Shown here piece after piece: positions 1-7,217 of a DNA stretch of 64,000 nt (positions within the stretch are counted from its first letter, which is position 1; the number at the start of each line of letters is the position of its first letter). The notes under the pieces are model-generated. The model was not told the DNA's origin. It was given only the letters and a program-made list of their open reading frames with translations, and did no database searches. The DNA is from Beijerinckiaceae bacterium (GTDB lineage: Bacteria > Pseudomonadota > Alphaproteobacteria > Rhizobiales > Beijerinckiaceae), in assembly GCA_021324915.1 (NCBI GenBank), contig JAJPIC010000011.1:238869-302868 (forward strand). The letters run 5' to 3'. The position numbers were made by a program, and so were the translations under genes.

Positions 1-301
1 CATGTCCCCCGTAATGGCCGCCAAATTCGTGCGCGCCAGCAAAACCGTGGCCGCCAAAGCCACCTGCGTGCCCGCCAAAGCCACCGGCTGCATGAGCACC
101 GAAACCACCGCCGCCAACTCCACCGTGACCGCCGAAGCCGCCACCGCCGCCAAAGCCGCCACCATGACCGCCACCGCCATAGGCGATCTGGGTGAAACCG
201 CCCGCCTTCGGGCCACCCGAGCTCGCGCCTTGAGCAAAGGCCGCGCCGGCCAACAGAAGGCCGGAGAGACAGACGCCCGCGCGTAAGAGACGATAATTCA
301 T
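1..301 (-). CDS. Gly/His-rich secreted protein (C-terminus off the window)
   Basis: Reading leftward from ATG at 301, the first 100 codons are open and the frame leaves the window. A GGAGGAG Shine-Dalgarno sits just upstream. Residues 1-24 form a signal peptide (LLLAGAAFA then Q). The rest is low-complexity, built of GGHGG, GGGFGG and FGGHGG units, so histidine and glycine dominate. I do not recognise a family. Such tails may bind metal or be surface exposed, but that is inference. It is the leftmost visible gene of a long same-strand series and could be its last member. The plus-strand reading of the same DNA is a shadow. Confidence 0.6.
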   Translation of the reverse strand, partial: MNYRLLRAGVCLSGLLLAGAAFAQGASSGGPKAGGFTQIAYGGGGHGGGFGGGGGFGGHGGVGGGGFGAHAAGGFGGHAGGFGGHGFAGAHEFGGHYGGH

Positions 302-551
302 GTCCTTCTCCTCCTTTCAAAGGGTCGAGTATTTGCGAACGCCCGATCGCCCAAGTGGTTTGAGGTAGGACAGGAGGGAAAAGCACGGGGCGCAGCATAA
401 GCGCCAGCAGGCCTGAGTTGGCTATCTTTTTGAAGAAGGCGCGCGCGGGAAGATGCCGAAATCCTCGGCGCGGCTCGAGAAGCGCTTCTGTACTGGCCGC
501 GATCAAAACGGCAAACCGGACCGATCGCAAACAACCAAGGATCCGAATTCC

Positions 552-917
552 CTAACGGTGCGCGCCGAGCGGCGAAATATATGTGGGCGGCGGCGGGCGA
601 TAAGGATAGACCGAGACTCCGAAATTTTGCCCGTATTGCTGCTTCACGGCCGGTATATTCACGATGCCGATCTTCGTATCGGGCGAGCGCGCGTCGAGCG
701 GCGCGTTGATCGACGGCGGATTGACGCGATCCACCTGTTCTCTGAGCTGCTGATTGAGGCAATCGAGGTTCGCATTATTGTTCGCGTTCGGACACGAGCT
801 CGTTTTGGGCCGCGTTCCGCCGATCGTGATCTGCGGAAGCGATTCGGGCCTCTCCTGTGCTGCCGCTTGCGACAAGGCCGCGAGTGTTGCGATTGCGGCG
901 AGCATCATTGTCCGCAT
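552..917 (-). CDS. Small secreted protein of unknown function
   Basis: Encodes 121 residues. Residues 1-20 are a signal peptide (MRTMMLAAIATLAALSQAAA). The mature part has two cysteines about ten residues apart flanking an Asn-rich patch (NANNNANLD), and a Pro-rich C-terminus (YPYRPPPPTY). An AGGAGG Shine-Dalgarno lies six bases before the ATG. It follows the lytic transglycosylase gene by 88 bases on the same strand, so it may be a late member of the TonB/TpsB locus. No family recognised. Confidence 0.6.
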   Translation of the reverse strand: MRTMMLAAIATLAALSQAAAQERPESLPQITIGGTRPKTSSCPNANNNANLDCLNQQLREQVDRVNPPSINAPLDARSPDTKIGIVNIPAVKQQYGQNFGVSVYPYRPPPPTYISPLGAHR

Positions 918-1005
918 CGTGACCTCCTATCCGGCTCTGCTCAACGCCTCTGGCCAAGGCGAGTTGCGCGCCAATCGCAAACCGATCGACGCGATCCATT
1001 TCCGT

Positions 1006-1707
1006 TTATCTCTTTTCACCGCGAACTTGCGCGACCAGAGTACTGAGCTGGCTGTTGAGGGCTGCGAAATTAACGCGCGTGCCAAGCGCGCTGGCAAGGC
1101 ACCTGCGATGGCAGCCGCCTCCACCGCCTCGCTCACCGAAAGTTGCGACCGGCACCTCTCCTGTGACCGGAAACCCGCGCGCAGAGAGCTGTCGCCGCAC
1201 GGCAAAGCAATAATCGACGGACTGATAAGAAAATCGGGTCTCGCCGTGACCAGCGCGATATTTCATTACGGTTGTGCAAAGATCGCCGCCCGACAGCCGC
1301 CAAGCCTCCGCGAGATATTCGACGCCATAGTGAATATTGGTTTGCGGAACTGCGAGATCGGAGTCGGAGCCGGCAAAGCCAAGCATGCGCGCCGTCGAGG
1401 GCAAGACCTGCATGAGACCGATCTCGCCGGCGCCGCCGATCGCGGCAGGATTGTAGCCGCTCTCAACCGCCATCACCGAATCGGCGATCTCGGGCGGCAG
1501 TCCGTCAGCTTTGGCTTCCGCCGTCGCCAGCGCACGATAGTTCGCCCGCCCCTTCAAAGCTTCGGCAGCTAGATCGGCTGGCTTATCCGGCAGGCTCACC
1601 GGCTCGGGCGCAACCGGCGGAGCGTCGCCCGCTTTCGCGAACTCCGATCCCAGCAGACCGAGAAGGATCGCCGCGCCGAGGAGTCGCGCGATTTTTGCCC
1701 CCCGCAT
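1006..1707 (-). CDS. Lytic transglycosylase (SLT/GEWL fold), secreted
   Basis: Periplasmic murein lytic transglycosylase, expected to cleave the MurNAc-GlcNAc bond with formation of the 1,6-anhydro product. The start at 1707 (MRGAKIARLL) is chosen because a signal peptide follows at once; a longer upstream reading only overlaps the preceding gene. The protein has 233 residues. The SLT signature is clear: AVESGYNP with catalytic Glu at about residue 82, then GEIGLMQVLPSTA, then the NIHYGVEYL and YRAGHG segments. It closes the run porin, coiled-coil protein, PpiC, unknown, transglycosylase. In that context it may open peptidoglycan for an envelope-spanning assembly. Family confident, specific role inferred. 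Confidence 0.9.
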   Translation of the reverse strand: MRGAKIARLLGAAILLGLLGSEFAKAGDAPPVAPEPVSLPDKPADLAAEALKGRANYRALATAEAKADGLPPEIADSVMAVESGYNPAAIGGAGEIGLMQVLPSTARMLGFAGSDSDLAVPQTNIHYGVEYLAEAWRLSGGDLCTTVMKYRAGHGETRFSYQSVDYCFAVRRQLSARGFPVTGEVPVATFGERGGGGGCHRRCLASALGTRVNFAALNSQLSTLVAQVRGEKR

Positions 1708-1712
1708 GATGT

Positions 1713-2459
1713 TCAGGATCGCCCGCTTTCGGCCACAGCCGGGAAAATGAGATCGGCTCGATCCGACATGATTGGCTCCATTACCGTATGACGAGAACCC
1801 GGCGTCGCAGGCACATCGGCCCGGCTGCTCGCGGCGTTCTGCGACCAGTCGGTCCGCACCGCGCCGGCGAGTTCGGGCATCACGGTGTCCATGAGCCATT
1901 CGCACGCGGCTTGGCTCACTTGCCGATGGCGTGCAGACATGCGCGGGCGATTGGCCGCCGCAAGGCCGCTGCGCCCGGCCGCAATATCGCCGAGCAGACG
2001 CGCTTCGATACGAACCACCGGTCCCGCCATATTGGGTGGGCCAATTTCATCGACCGGCACTCGCTCCAGCATGGCATACGCGTCTTGAACGAGCCGCTGC
2101 AAATGCGCGTATAGTCTCGCGGCGTGCAAAGAGATTTCCGATGTGATCAACTCACCTGCGAGGAAAACATCGATCTCGATCGCGAGCGCTGCCCATCCGG
2201 GCGCAATCGGCCGCAAATCCTGTTTCTGAATCCGGCAATGGATGACGTCGGCCGGTCCCGAACCCTGCCCGCCGAGTTCGAGGCAGGCGCGGATCGTCAG
2301 GAGCTCCCGGCCTTCAGCGGTCGCACTCAGCCGATCGCCGAAATGCAACGCCAAGGCGCATCCGGTAACGATCGGATGCGACGTGACGCGACGCGGCGCA
2401 GCGCTCTTGTAGCCTTGGGCATTGAGCGCGCTGCGCAGATGATCGACCGGTCGAGTCAT
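1713..2459 (-). CDS. Conserved-looking protein of unknown function
   Basis: Encodes 248 residues from ATG at 2459, two bases after the PpiC stop codon, which suggests translational coupling. The longer open frame reaching 2768 is rejected because it overlaps the well-conserved PpiC coding sequence. No signal peptide or membrane segment is evident. The sequence is a mixed alpha/beta composition with a helical middle (ARLYAHLQRLVQDAYAML) and a Ser/Ala-rich tail. I do not recognise it. Position between a periplasmic chaperone and a murein hydrolase suggests a role tied to the same envelope system. Confidence 0.6.
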   Translation of the reverse strand: MTRPVDHLRSALNAQGYKSAAPRRVTSHPIVTGCALALHFGDRLSATAEGRELLTIRACLELGGQGSGPADVIHCRIQKQDLRPIAPGWAALAIEIDVFLAGELITSEISLHAARLYAHLQRLVQDAYAMLERVPVDEIGPPNMAGPVVRIEARLLGDIAAGRSGLAAANRPRMSARHRQVSQAACEWLMDTVMPELAGAVRTDWSQNAASSRADVPATPGSRHTVMEPIMSDRADLIFPAVAESGRS

Positions 2460-2461
2460 GC

Positions 2462-3484
2462 CTACCTGGCAGCCTGGCTCGAATTGCCGATCAATTTGGA
2501 AAGAGCGATCTCGTTGATCGTCACCTGATTGTCCTTGAGCAGCCCGTCGATATAGGCCCGCCGCAGTTCCTCGGCGCGGGCTTCGCGCAACCGCTGCTTC
2601 AGCGCATCGTGCACCTGGGCAAATGGGACCGGCGCTGCCGGCTTCGTGTCGATGAGCTTGATGATCTGCCAGCCGCCGTCGACCTGGATCGGTTCGGAGG
2701 CAGCGCCTTTCGCCAGGCCGGCGATCTGGGCTTGCAGATCCGGGCGCAACTGCGTCTCGCTGACCCAACCGATTTCGCCGCCGTGCTCGGCCGTCGCCTT
2801 TGCGTCGCTGTCCGCTCGCGCGATCGCGGCGAAATCCGCATTCGGCTGTTTGAGCGCCCGCGCGACCTCGAGGATCTTTGCGTGCGCCTTCTCCTCAGTG
2901 CCCTTGTCGGCGCCCGCCGGAACGGCCACGAAAATCTGCGCGATCCGATACTGGCGCGGCGCCATCAACGCGGATTTGTTGGCATCATAGGCCTGCTGCA
3001 CGTCGGCTTCGGTCGGGTAATCCTCCGGGACGGGGATCAGCGACTGGAGATAGGTCTGGACGACGATATTATCGCGCAGGCGCTGCATCGCGGCGATGAC
3101 TTCCGGCTGCTGATCCCAATGTTTGGCGAGCGCCTCCTTGAGCAAATAGCGGTCAGCGAGCAGGCCGCGCACGGCTTGCGCCACAGAGCCGAGATCGCCG
3201 CCCGAAGCCGCCTGGCCGCGCGAGCCGAGCCCCGCGATCAGCGCACGTATTTCATCCGAGTGAACCTCGATATCGCCCATGCGGGCGATGACCTCGCCCT
3301 GATCGTGCGCCTGCGTGCTTGCGGGCTGCGGCTCCGCCGGTTGCGCGACCGCCGTTTCGACCGGATGCGCCTTCGCCTTGTGAGCCGGCTTGCTCGGCGA
3401 TTGCGCTGCCGCCGCGGTGGCGAGAAGCAGAGCGACCGGCAGAACGGCGCGCTTCAGCGCCAAGAGACTTGAACGTTCCATCAT
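2462..3484 (-). CDS. PpiC-type (parvulin) peptidylprolyl isomerase, periplasmic
   Basis: Encodes 340 residues: signal peptide at 1-27, an Ala/Pro/Lys-rich linker to about 60, a SurA-like helical chaperone region (about 100-170), then a parvulin rotamase domain (about 177-282). Rotamase marks are RQYRIAQIF, the HGGEIGWV motif and a conserved GGWQIIKL strand. The ATG overlaps the stop of the upstream coiled-coil gene (ATGA). A periplasmic isomerase/chaperone fits assembly of the outer-membrane proteins in this locus (ShlB-like barrel and porin). The family call is firm; the client proteins are inferred. Confidence 0.9.
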   Translation of the reverse strand: MMERSSLLALKRAVLPVALLLATAAAAQSPSKPAHKAKAHPVETAVAQPAEPQPASTQAHDQGEVIARMGDIEVHSDEIRALIAGLGSRGQAASGGDLGSVAQAVRGLLADRYLLKEALAKHWDQQPEVIAAMQRLRDNIVVQTYLQSLIPVPEDYPTEADVQQAYDANKSALMAPRQYRIAQIFVAVPAGADKGTEEKAHAKILEVARALKQPNADFAAIARADSDAKATAEHGGEIGWVSETQLRPDLQAQIAGLAKGAASEPIQVDGGWQIIKLIDTKPAAPVPFAQVHDALKQRLREARAEELRRAYIDGLLKDNQVTINEIALSKLIGNSSQAAR

Positions 3485-4077
3485 GGTTGAACCTTTTGAT
3501 CGAGGATGCGATCGAGATAGGCCTGCACCTTGTTCTCGTGATCAACGGCGCCGATGCCGATGAGGGGCTCACGAACGGCAAGCACTTTCCACATGTTGAG
3601 ATCGCGATAGCCGGCGAGAATATCGCTGCTGATCTTCACTAATTTGACATTTTTGGCCTCGCAGACCTTATCGGCGGCCTTATAGGCCTCGTCCTCCGCC
3701 TGGAATTTCGCGCGCTCGGCATCCTTCGCGCGAGCGACGTCTGCCGCGTCTTCGTAGGCGGCCTTCCATTTCTCGAGGGCCTGTCTGTGCTCTTCGAGAT
3801 GCTGGTTGAACTCGGTGACGGCGGTGTTGTAGGCCTTTTCCATCGCCTTGGCGCGCGCCCGCGCCGTATCGACGTCACGCGTGAGCTTGTCGCGTTGCTG
3901 CGTCAGGCTTGCGACTTGTGCCTGTGCGCCCGCCAATTCGTCCTGCAGCGCGCGGCTTTGCTGGATGGCGTCGCGCAATGCTTCACGCAGACGATCCGTC
4001 TCCGATTCATCGCCGCGCGCGACTTGCGCGGCGCTGATGATCGTCAAGAGAACGGCGAAGATGAATGTCGCGCGCAT
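3481..4077 (-). CDS. Periplasmic coiled-coil protein
   Basis: Encodes 198 residues from ATG at 4077, where MRATFIFAVLLTIISAAQVARG makes a signal peptide; upstream codons back to 4158 overlap the porin gene. Residues about 24-130 are rich in Glu, Gln, Arg and Ala with a heptad pattern (RLREALRDAIQQSRALQDEL), predicting a long coiled coil. The C-terminal 60 residues are globular with one Cys (KVCEAKNV). It starts two bases beyond the porin stop and overlaps ppiC by four bases, so it is co-translated with both. It may be a periplasmic spacer or adaptor; no family recognised. Confidence 0.75.
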   Translation of the reverse strand: MRATFIFAVLLTIISAAQVARGDESETDRLREALRDAIQQSRALQDELAGAQAQVASLTQQRDKLTRDVDTARARAKAMEKAYNTAVTEFNQHLEEHRQALEKWKAAYEDAADVARAKDAERAKFQAEDEAYKAADKVCEAKNVKLVKISSDILAGYRDLNMWKVLAVREPLIGIGAVDHENKVQAYLDRILDQKVQP

Positions 4078-4079
4078 GG

Positions 4080-5936
4080 TCAATATTTCGCGTTGAGATC
4101 GATTTGGAGGACATCGACGTTGTAGGGCGGCCCGGCGATGCTGTTGGCGCTCATCCAACGCAAGGTCGTCCAGACATTGGAATTCAGCGCGAAATTACCG
4201 CCGACGAGATAGCCCTTGAGATTGGTGCCGCCGAGACCGAAGTCGGAATCGGCGAAGGCATCGACGACGGCATCGGACTGCAGATATTTGTAGCCGATGT
4301 TGAAGTTCCAATCGCCGAATCTTTGCAGCTCTTCGTGGCCGATCGTCAGACGGCCCATCCAGCCGATATTGCCGCCGACGTAGGGGCCGGTTCCAATACC
4401 ATTTGGCGTGCCACCGAAATTGTTGAACGCAACGGCCGCGATCGCCGCCTTGTTGAAGGCCGTGTTATCGACGAACTCGCCGTCGACAATGATATTGACG
4501 GGATAAAAATAGCCGAGATCAACGCGGCCGGAGACGTCGAGCTCGCGGAATGCGCTCGCCAGGCCGAAATATTGCCATTGGTCAATCGCGCCGTTACTGT
4601 TGATTGTGGTGGGTACGATGTTTCGCAGCGCCATATATGTGTTGCCGTTCTGGGCGAAGGGCGGGCGCAGATCGTCGGTATCGCAGGTGTCGGTTTGCAC
4701 CACGAGCGTGCAAGGATCCGACAGCCGGCCCTGGATGTTGGTGAAGTCGTAATAGGCAACGCTGAAGATCGAATTGACCTTCGGATTGATCGCCCAGGCC
4801 GTGCCGATCTGGCCGCCTAAGAGATAACGGTCCTCGCTTCCGTATTTCACCGCAGAGGTCGTCCCGAAATTGAGATCGGTGTTGAAGGTCGGGAAGGCGC
4901 CCGCAACGACGAAGGGCGTCACCCCGGTGGTGCCGATCTCGTGCTTGACTTGCACCGCGGCGCCGTCGAAGCCGAGGTCGTGATACCAGACGAGGTCGGT
5001 CGCCGAGAAGAACGGATTGGCGAAACGTCCCCCCGTCGCATTGATGGTTCCGTTGAGCGCCGTGTAATTCAGATAGGCGCGATCGAGCCAGATCTGATAT
5101 TTGCTGAAATTTCCGGTGAGGGTCTGGTTGGTCGAAACGGGCTGCGAATCGCTGCCGGTCGCGAAACGAATGCCACTAGTGAACCCGTCGAACAGATAGG
5201 CTTCGGCGCCGAGCCGTGCCTGGATGCGGAACCGATCGCGATCCTGGGTCGAGTTCAAATATGGAGGATTGATACCCGTATTGATCAGCGTGGTATCATA
5301 AGGAGTACCCGTGTTGATGGCGTTGAAGTTCGGGAAGAAGCCGCTGGGCGCATTGCCCTTGGGATAAAAGATGTTCTCCGACCGGAGGCGGAAGTCGCCG
5401 CTGAAATGGATGCGCTCGGCCCATTCCGGGAAAGTGCCCGGCGCAGCCCAGCGCTCGTCTTTCGCCTCGCGTAGCACCTCTTTCTTGAGATCTTCGCGGA
5501 TCTGCCGCTTTACGATCTCGGGAACATAAACGATGTGTTTGGTGCCGGGCGGCGAGACGGCGGCGCTCGCGGCATCCGCCTCCTTGGCCGCTGCTGCGGC
5601 TTTCACCGCAGCATCCTTTGTCGCCTGCCGCGAGACATAAGCCTCGTCCTCCGCTTGTTTGATCAAGGCGTCGGCCTTGTCCGCGGTGATGAGCTTTTGC
5701 TCGACCATCAGATTGATGAGGTTGATGACGACATTGGGAGAGGTCGGCTTTTTCGACGAGACCTTCAGCTCGCTTTTGGAAGCCGATTTCGACGTCGTCG
5801 AGCTGCTCTTGGCTCCGGAGCTCTGCGCATAGGCGGGAGCACACATCAGCGTCGCCGACACCCCAGCGGCGAGCGTGCAGCGCGCGGCCCTGCGCAGCAG
5901 CCTTTCGCCGACGGCCAACGCTCTTTCCTTCTGCAT
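4080..5936 (-). CDS. Putative outer-membrane porin (Porin_5-like)
   Basis: Encodes 618 residues. Signal peptide 1-38 (ending APAYAQ), then a Ser/Lys-rich stretch, then the short helical motif LMVEQKLITADKADALIKQ at about 72-90, typical of the putative porin family PF16930, followed by an Ala-rich coiled coil. From about 170 (IHFSGDFRLRSENIF) to the end it is a beta-barrel with alternating aromatic strands and a terminal Tyr (DLNAKY). GAGGAG lies ten bases before the ATG. It lies between tonB and the coiled-coil gene, so it is a candidate outer-membrane pore of the TonB/ExbBD system; the substrate is unknown. Confidence 0.85.
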   Translation of the reverse strand: MQKERALAVGERLLRRAARCTLAAGVSATLMCAPAYAQSSGAKSSSTTSKSASKSELKVSSKKPTSPNVVINLINLMVEQKLITADKADALIKQAEDEAYVSRQATKDAAVKAAAAAKEADAASAAVSPPGTKHIVYVPEIVKRQIREDLKKEVLREAKDERWAAPGTFPEWAERIHFSGDFRLRSENIFYPKGNAPSGFFPNFNAINTGTPYDTTLINTGINPPYLNSTQDRDRFRIQARLGAEAYLFDGFTSGIRFATGSDSQPVSTNQTLTGNFSKYQIWLDRAYLNYTALNGTINATGGRFANPFFSATDLVWYHDLGFDGAAVQVKHEIGTTGVTPFVVAGAFPTFNTDLNFGTTSAVKYGSEDRYLLGGQIGTAWAINPKVNSIFSVAYYDFTNIQGRLSDPCTLVVQTDTCDTDDLRPPFAQNGNTYMALRNIVPTTINSNGAIDQWQYFGLASAFRELDVSGRVDLGYFYPVNIIVDGEFVDNTAFNKAAIAAVAFNNFGGTPNGIGTGPYVGGNIGWMGRLTIGHEELQRFGDWNFNIGYKYLQSDAVVDAFADSDFGLGGTNLKGYLVGGNFALNSNVWTTLRWMSANSIAGPPYNVDVLQIDLNAKY

Positions 5937-5961
5937 GTTCGGTTGACTCCTCTACGCGTTA

Positions 5962-6756
5962 TCAGCTCGGTTTGCGCTCTGTAATGTGGACGACGATCGG
6001 CATCGGCATGTCGTTTGGCGGCGGCTGGCTGAGCGTGATGGTCGGCAGCACGGCGCGCAGAGCGGCGTCGAGCTTTGCATCGCCCGTCGAAGAGCCGAGC
6101 ACGACCCGGCCGATGCGGCCGTGCGCGTCCGCCCAAATTCTCACCTGCACTTCCATGACGGCCTGGCGGGTGTCGGGATTTTCGCGCAGCGCCGCTTCGA
6201 TCTCGTTGTCGACGATGGTCGCGTACCAGCCCCAGCGGCTGCCGCCGCCACCGCCGCCCAGAAGTCCGCGTCCGCCGAGCTTGCCGCCCAAACCGAAGAC
6301 ATCGCCCGGACCCTCCGCCTTGGCGTCGAGCGCCAGGGGGCCCGGCGGCGGCTCGTCCTTGTCGGCGTCCTTCGGCTTGTCGAGTGGCTTATCGTCCGGC
6401 TTGTCCGGCTTGACTTCCGGCTCCACCATTTTCGGCTGCTCGATCATCTTCGGCTGCGGCTGCTGTTGCGGCGGCGGAGGCGGGGGAGGCGGCGGCGGCG
6501 GAATGATCTTGACGACCGTCAGTTCACGGATCTGCTTCGGCGGCGGCGTGTTGTCGCTGAAGAGAATGAGCCGCGTGACGATACCGGCCGCGACGAGCAC
6601 GACGGCGCCGATCGCGAGATAAGCCCAGTTGCGACGCCAGAAGTTTTTGCGCGAAGGCGCTCCGGCGTCTGCCAGCGGCGCCAGCTCTTCTCCCGTGGCT
6701 CCTTTGGCTTCCTTCGTCCGATCGTCCGGCAAGGGTTCGCGCGCGAGGACGTTCAT
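5962..6756 (-). CDS. tonB: TonB family energy transducer (first copy)
   Basis: Encodes about 264 residues. A cytoplasmic N-terminus is followed by one membrane segment (YLAIGAVVLVAAGIVTRLIL), a Pro-rich rod with an 11-Pro run, a Lys/Asp/Pro spacer, a poly-Gly hinge, and a C-terminal TonB-C domain (residues about 175-264, MEVQVRIWADAHGRIGRVVL). I chose ATG at 6756 because GGGAG lies eight bases upstream; ATG at 6780 would add eight residues and lacks a clear ribosome site. It follows exbB and exbD and precedes the porin. It should carry proton-motive energy to an outer-membrane partner; which one is the key question here. Confidence 0.9.
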   Translation of the reverse strand: MNVLAREPLPDDRTKEAKGATGEELAPLADAGAPSRKNFWRRNWAYLAIGAVVLVAAGIVTRLILFSDNTPPPKQIRELTVVKIIPPPPPPPPPPPQQQPQPKMIEQPKMVEPEVKPDKPDDKPLDKPKDADKDEPPPGPLALDAKAEGPGDVFGLGGKLGGRGLLGGGGGGSRWGWYATIVDNEIEAALRENPDTRQAVMEVQVRIWADAHGRIGRVVLGSSTGDAKLDAALRAVLPTITLSQPPPNDMPMPIVVHITERKPS

Positions 6757-6808
6757 GCCGCCGGCTCCCGCGCTGCCCATGGAGTTCGATGGTCTCGCCG
6801 GCGCGGCA

Positions 6809-7213
6809 TCATTTCACCAACGGTTTGGTGGCAAGGCCGACTTGCGTGATGTTGAGCCGCCCGAGCAGATCGAGCACGTCCATCACGTTCTGATATTGCG
6901 TTTGCGAGTCGCCACGCAGCACCACTGGAAACTCCGGCGTCAGCGCCTTCTGCTGCAGGAGGCGCTGCTCGAGCTCGGCAAGGGTCACGGGAATCGTATC
7001 GAGGAAGATCTTCCCGTCGTTCGTGACGGTGATCGCCTTGGTCGTCTGTTGCGCGAGAGAGGGCGCGGCCGAGGCCTTGGGCAGATTGACCTTCATGCCC
7101 TGCACCGTCGCCGTCGTCATGATGATGAAGATGATGAGCAGCACATAGGCAAGATCGAGCATCGGCGTGATGTTGATCTCGTCATAAGGTTTGGAATCCG
7201 CCTGGACCTGCAT
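6809..7213 (-). CDS. exbD: ExbD/TolR biopolymer transport protein
   Basis: Encodes 134 residues from ATG at 7213, five bases after the exbB stop; the longer reading to 7267 lies inside exbB. The start of the single membrane helix carries the ExbD signature INITPMLDLAYVLLIIFII, with the proton-path Asp at about residue 20. The C-terminal periplasmic domain (about 45-134) has the usual KVNLPKA entry and a VVLRGDSQTQYQNV segment. It partners ExbB and TonB in the inner membrane to convert proton flow into motion of TonB. Confidence 0.93.
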   Translation of the reverse strand: MQVQADSKPYDEINITPMLDLAYVLLIIFIIMTTATVQGMKVNLPKASAAPSLAQQTTKAITVTNDGKIFLDTIPVTLAELEQRLLQQKALTPEFPVVLRGDSQTQYQNVMDVLDLLGRLNITQVGLATKPLVK

Positions 7214-7217
7214 GGGA

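Noticed and set aside
2459..2768. Extension of the 248-residue unknown protein upstream into ppiC
   Set aside because: The added 103 residues are an out-of-frame reading of the rotamase domain; a start two bases after the ppiC stop is better.
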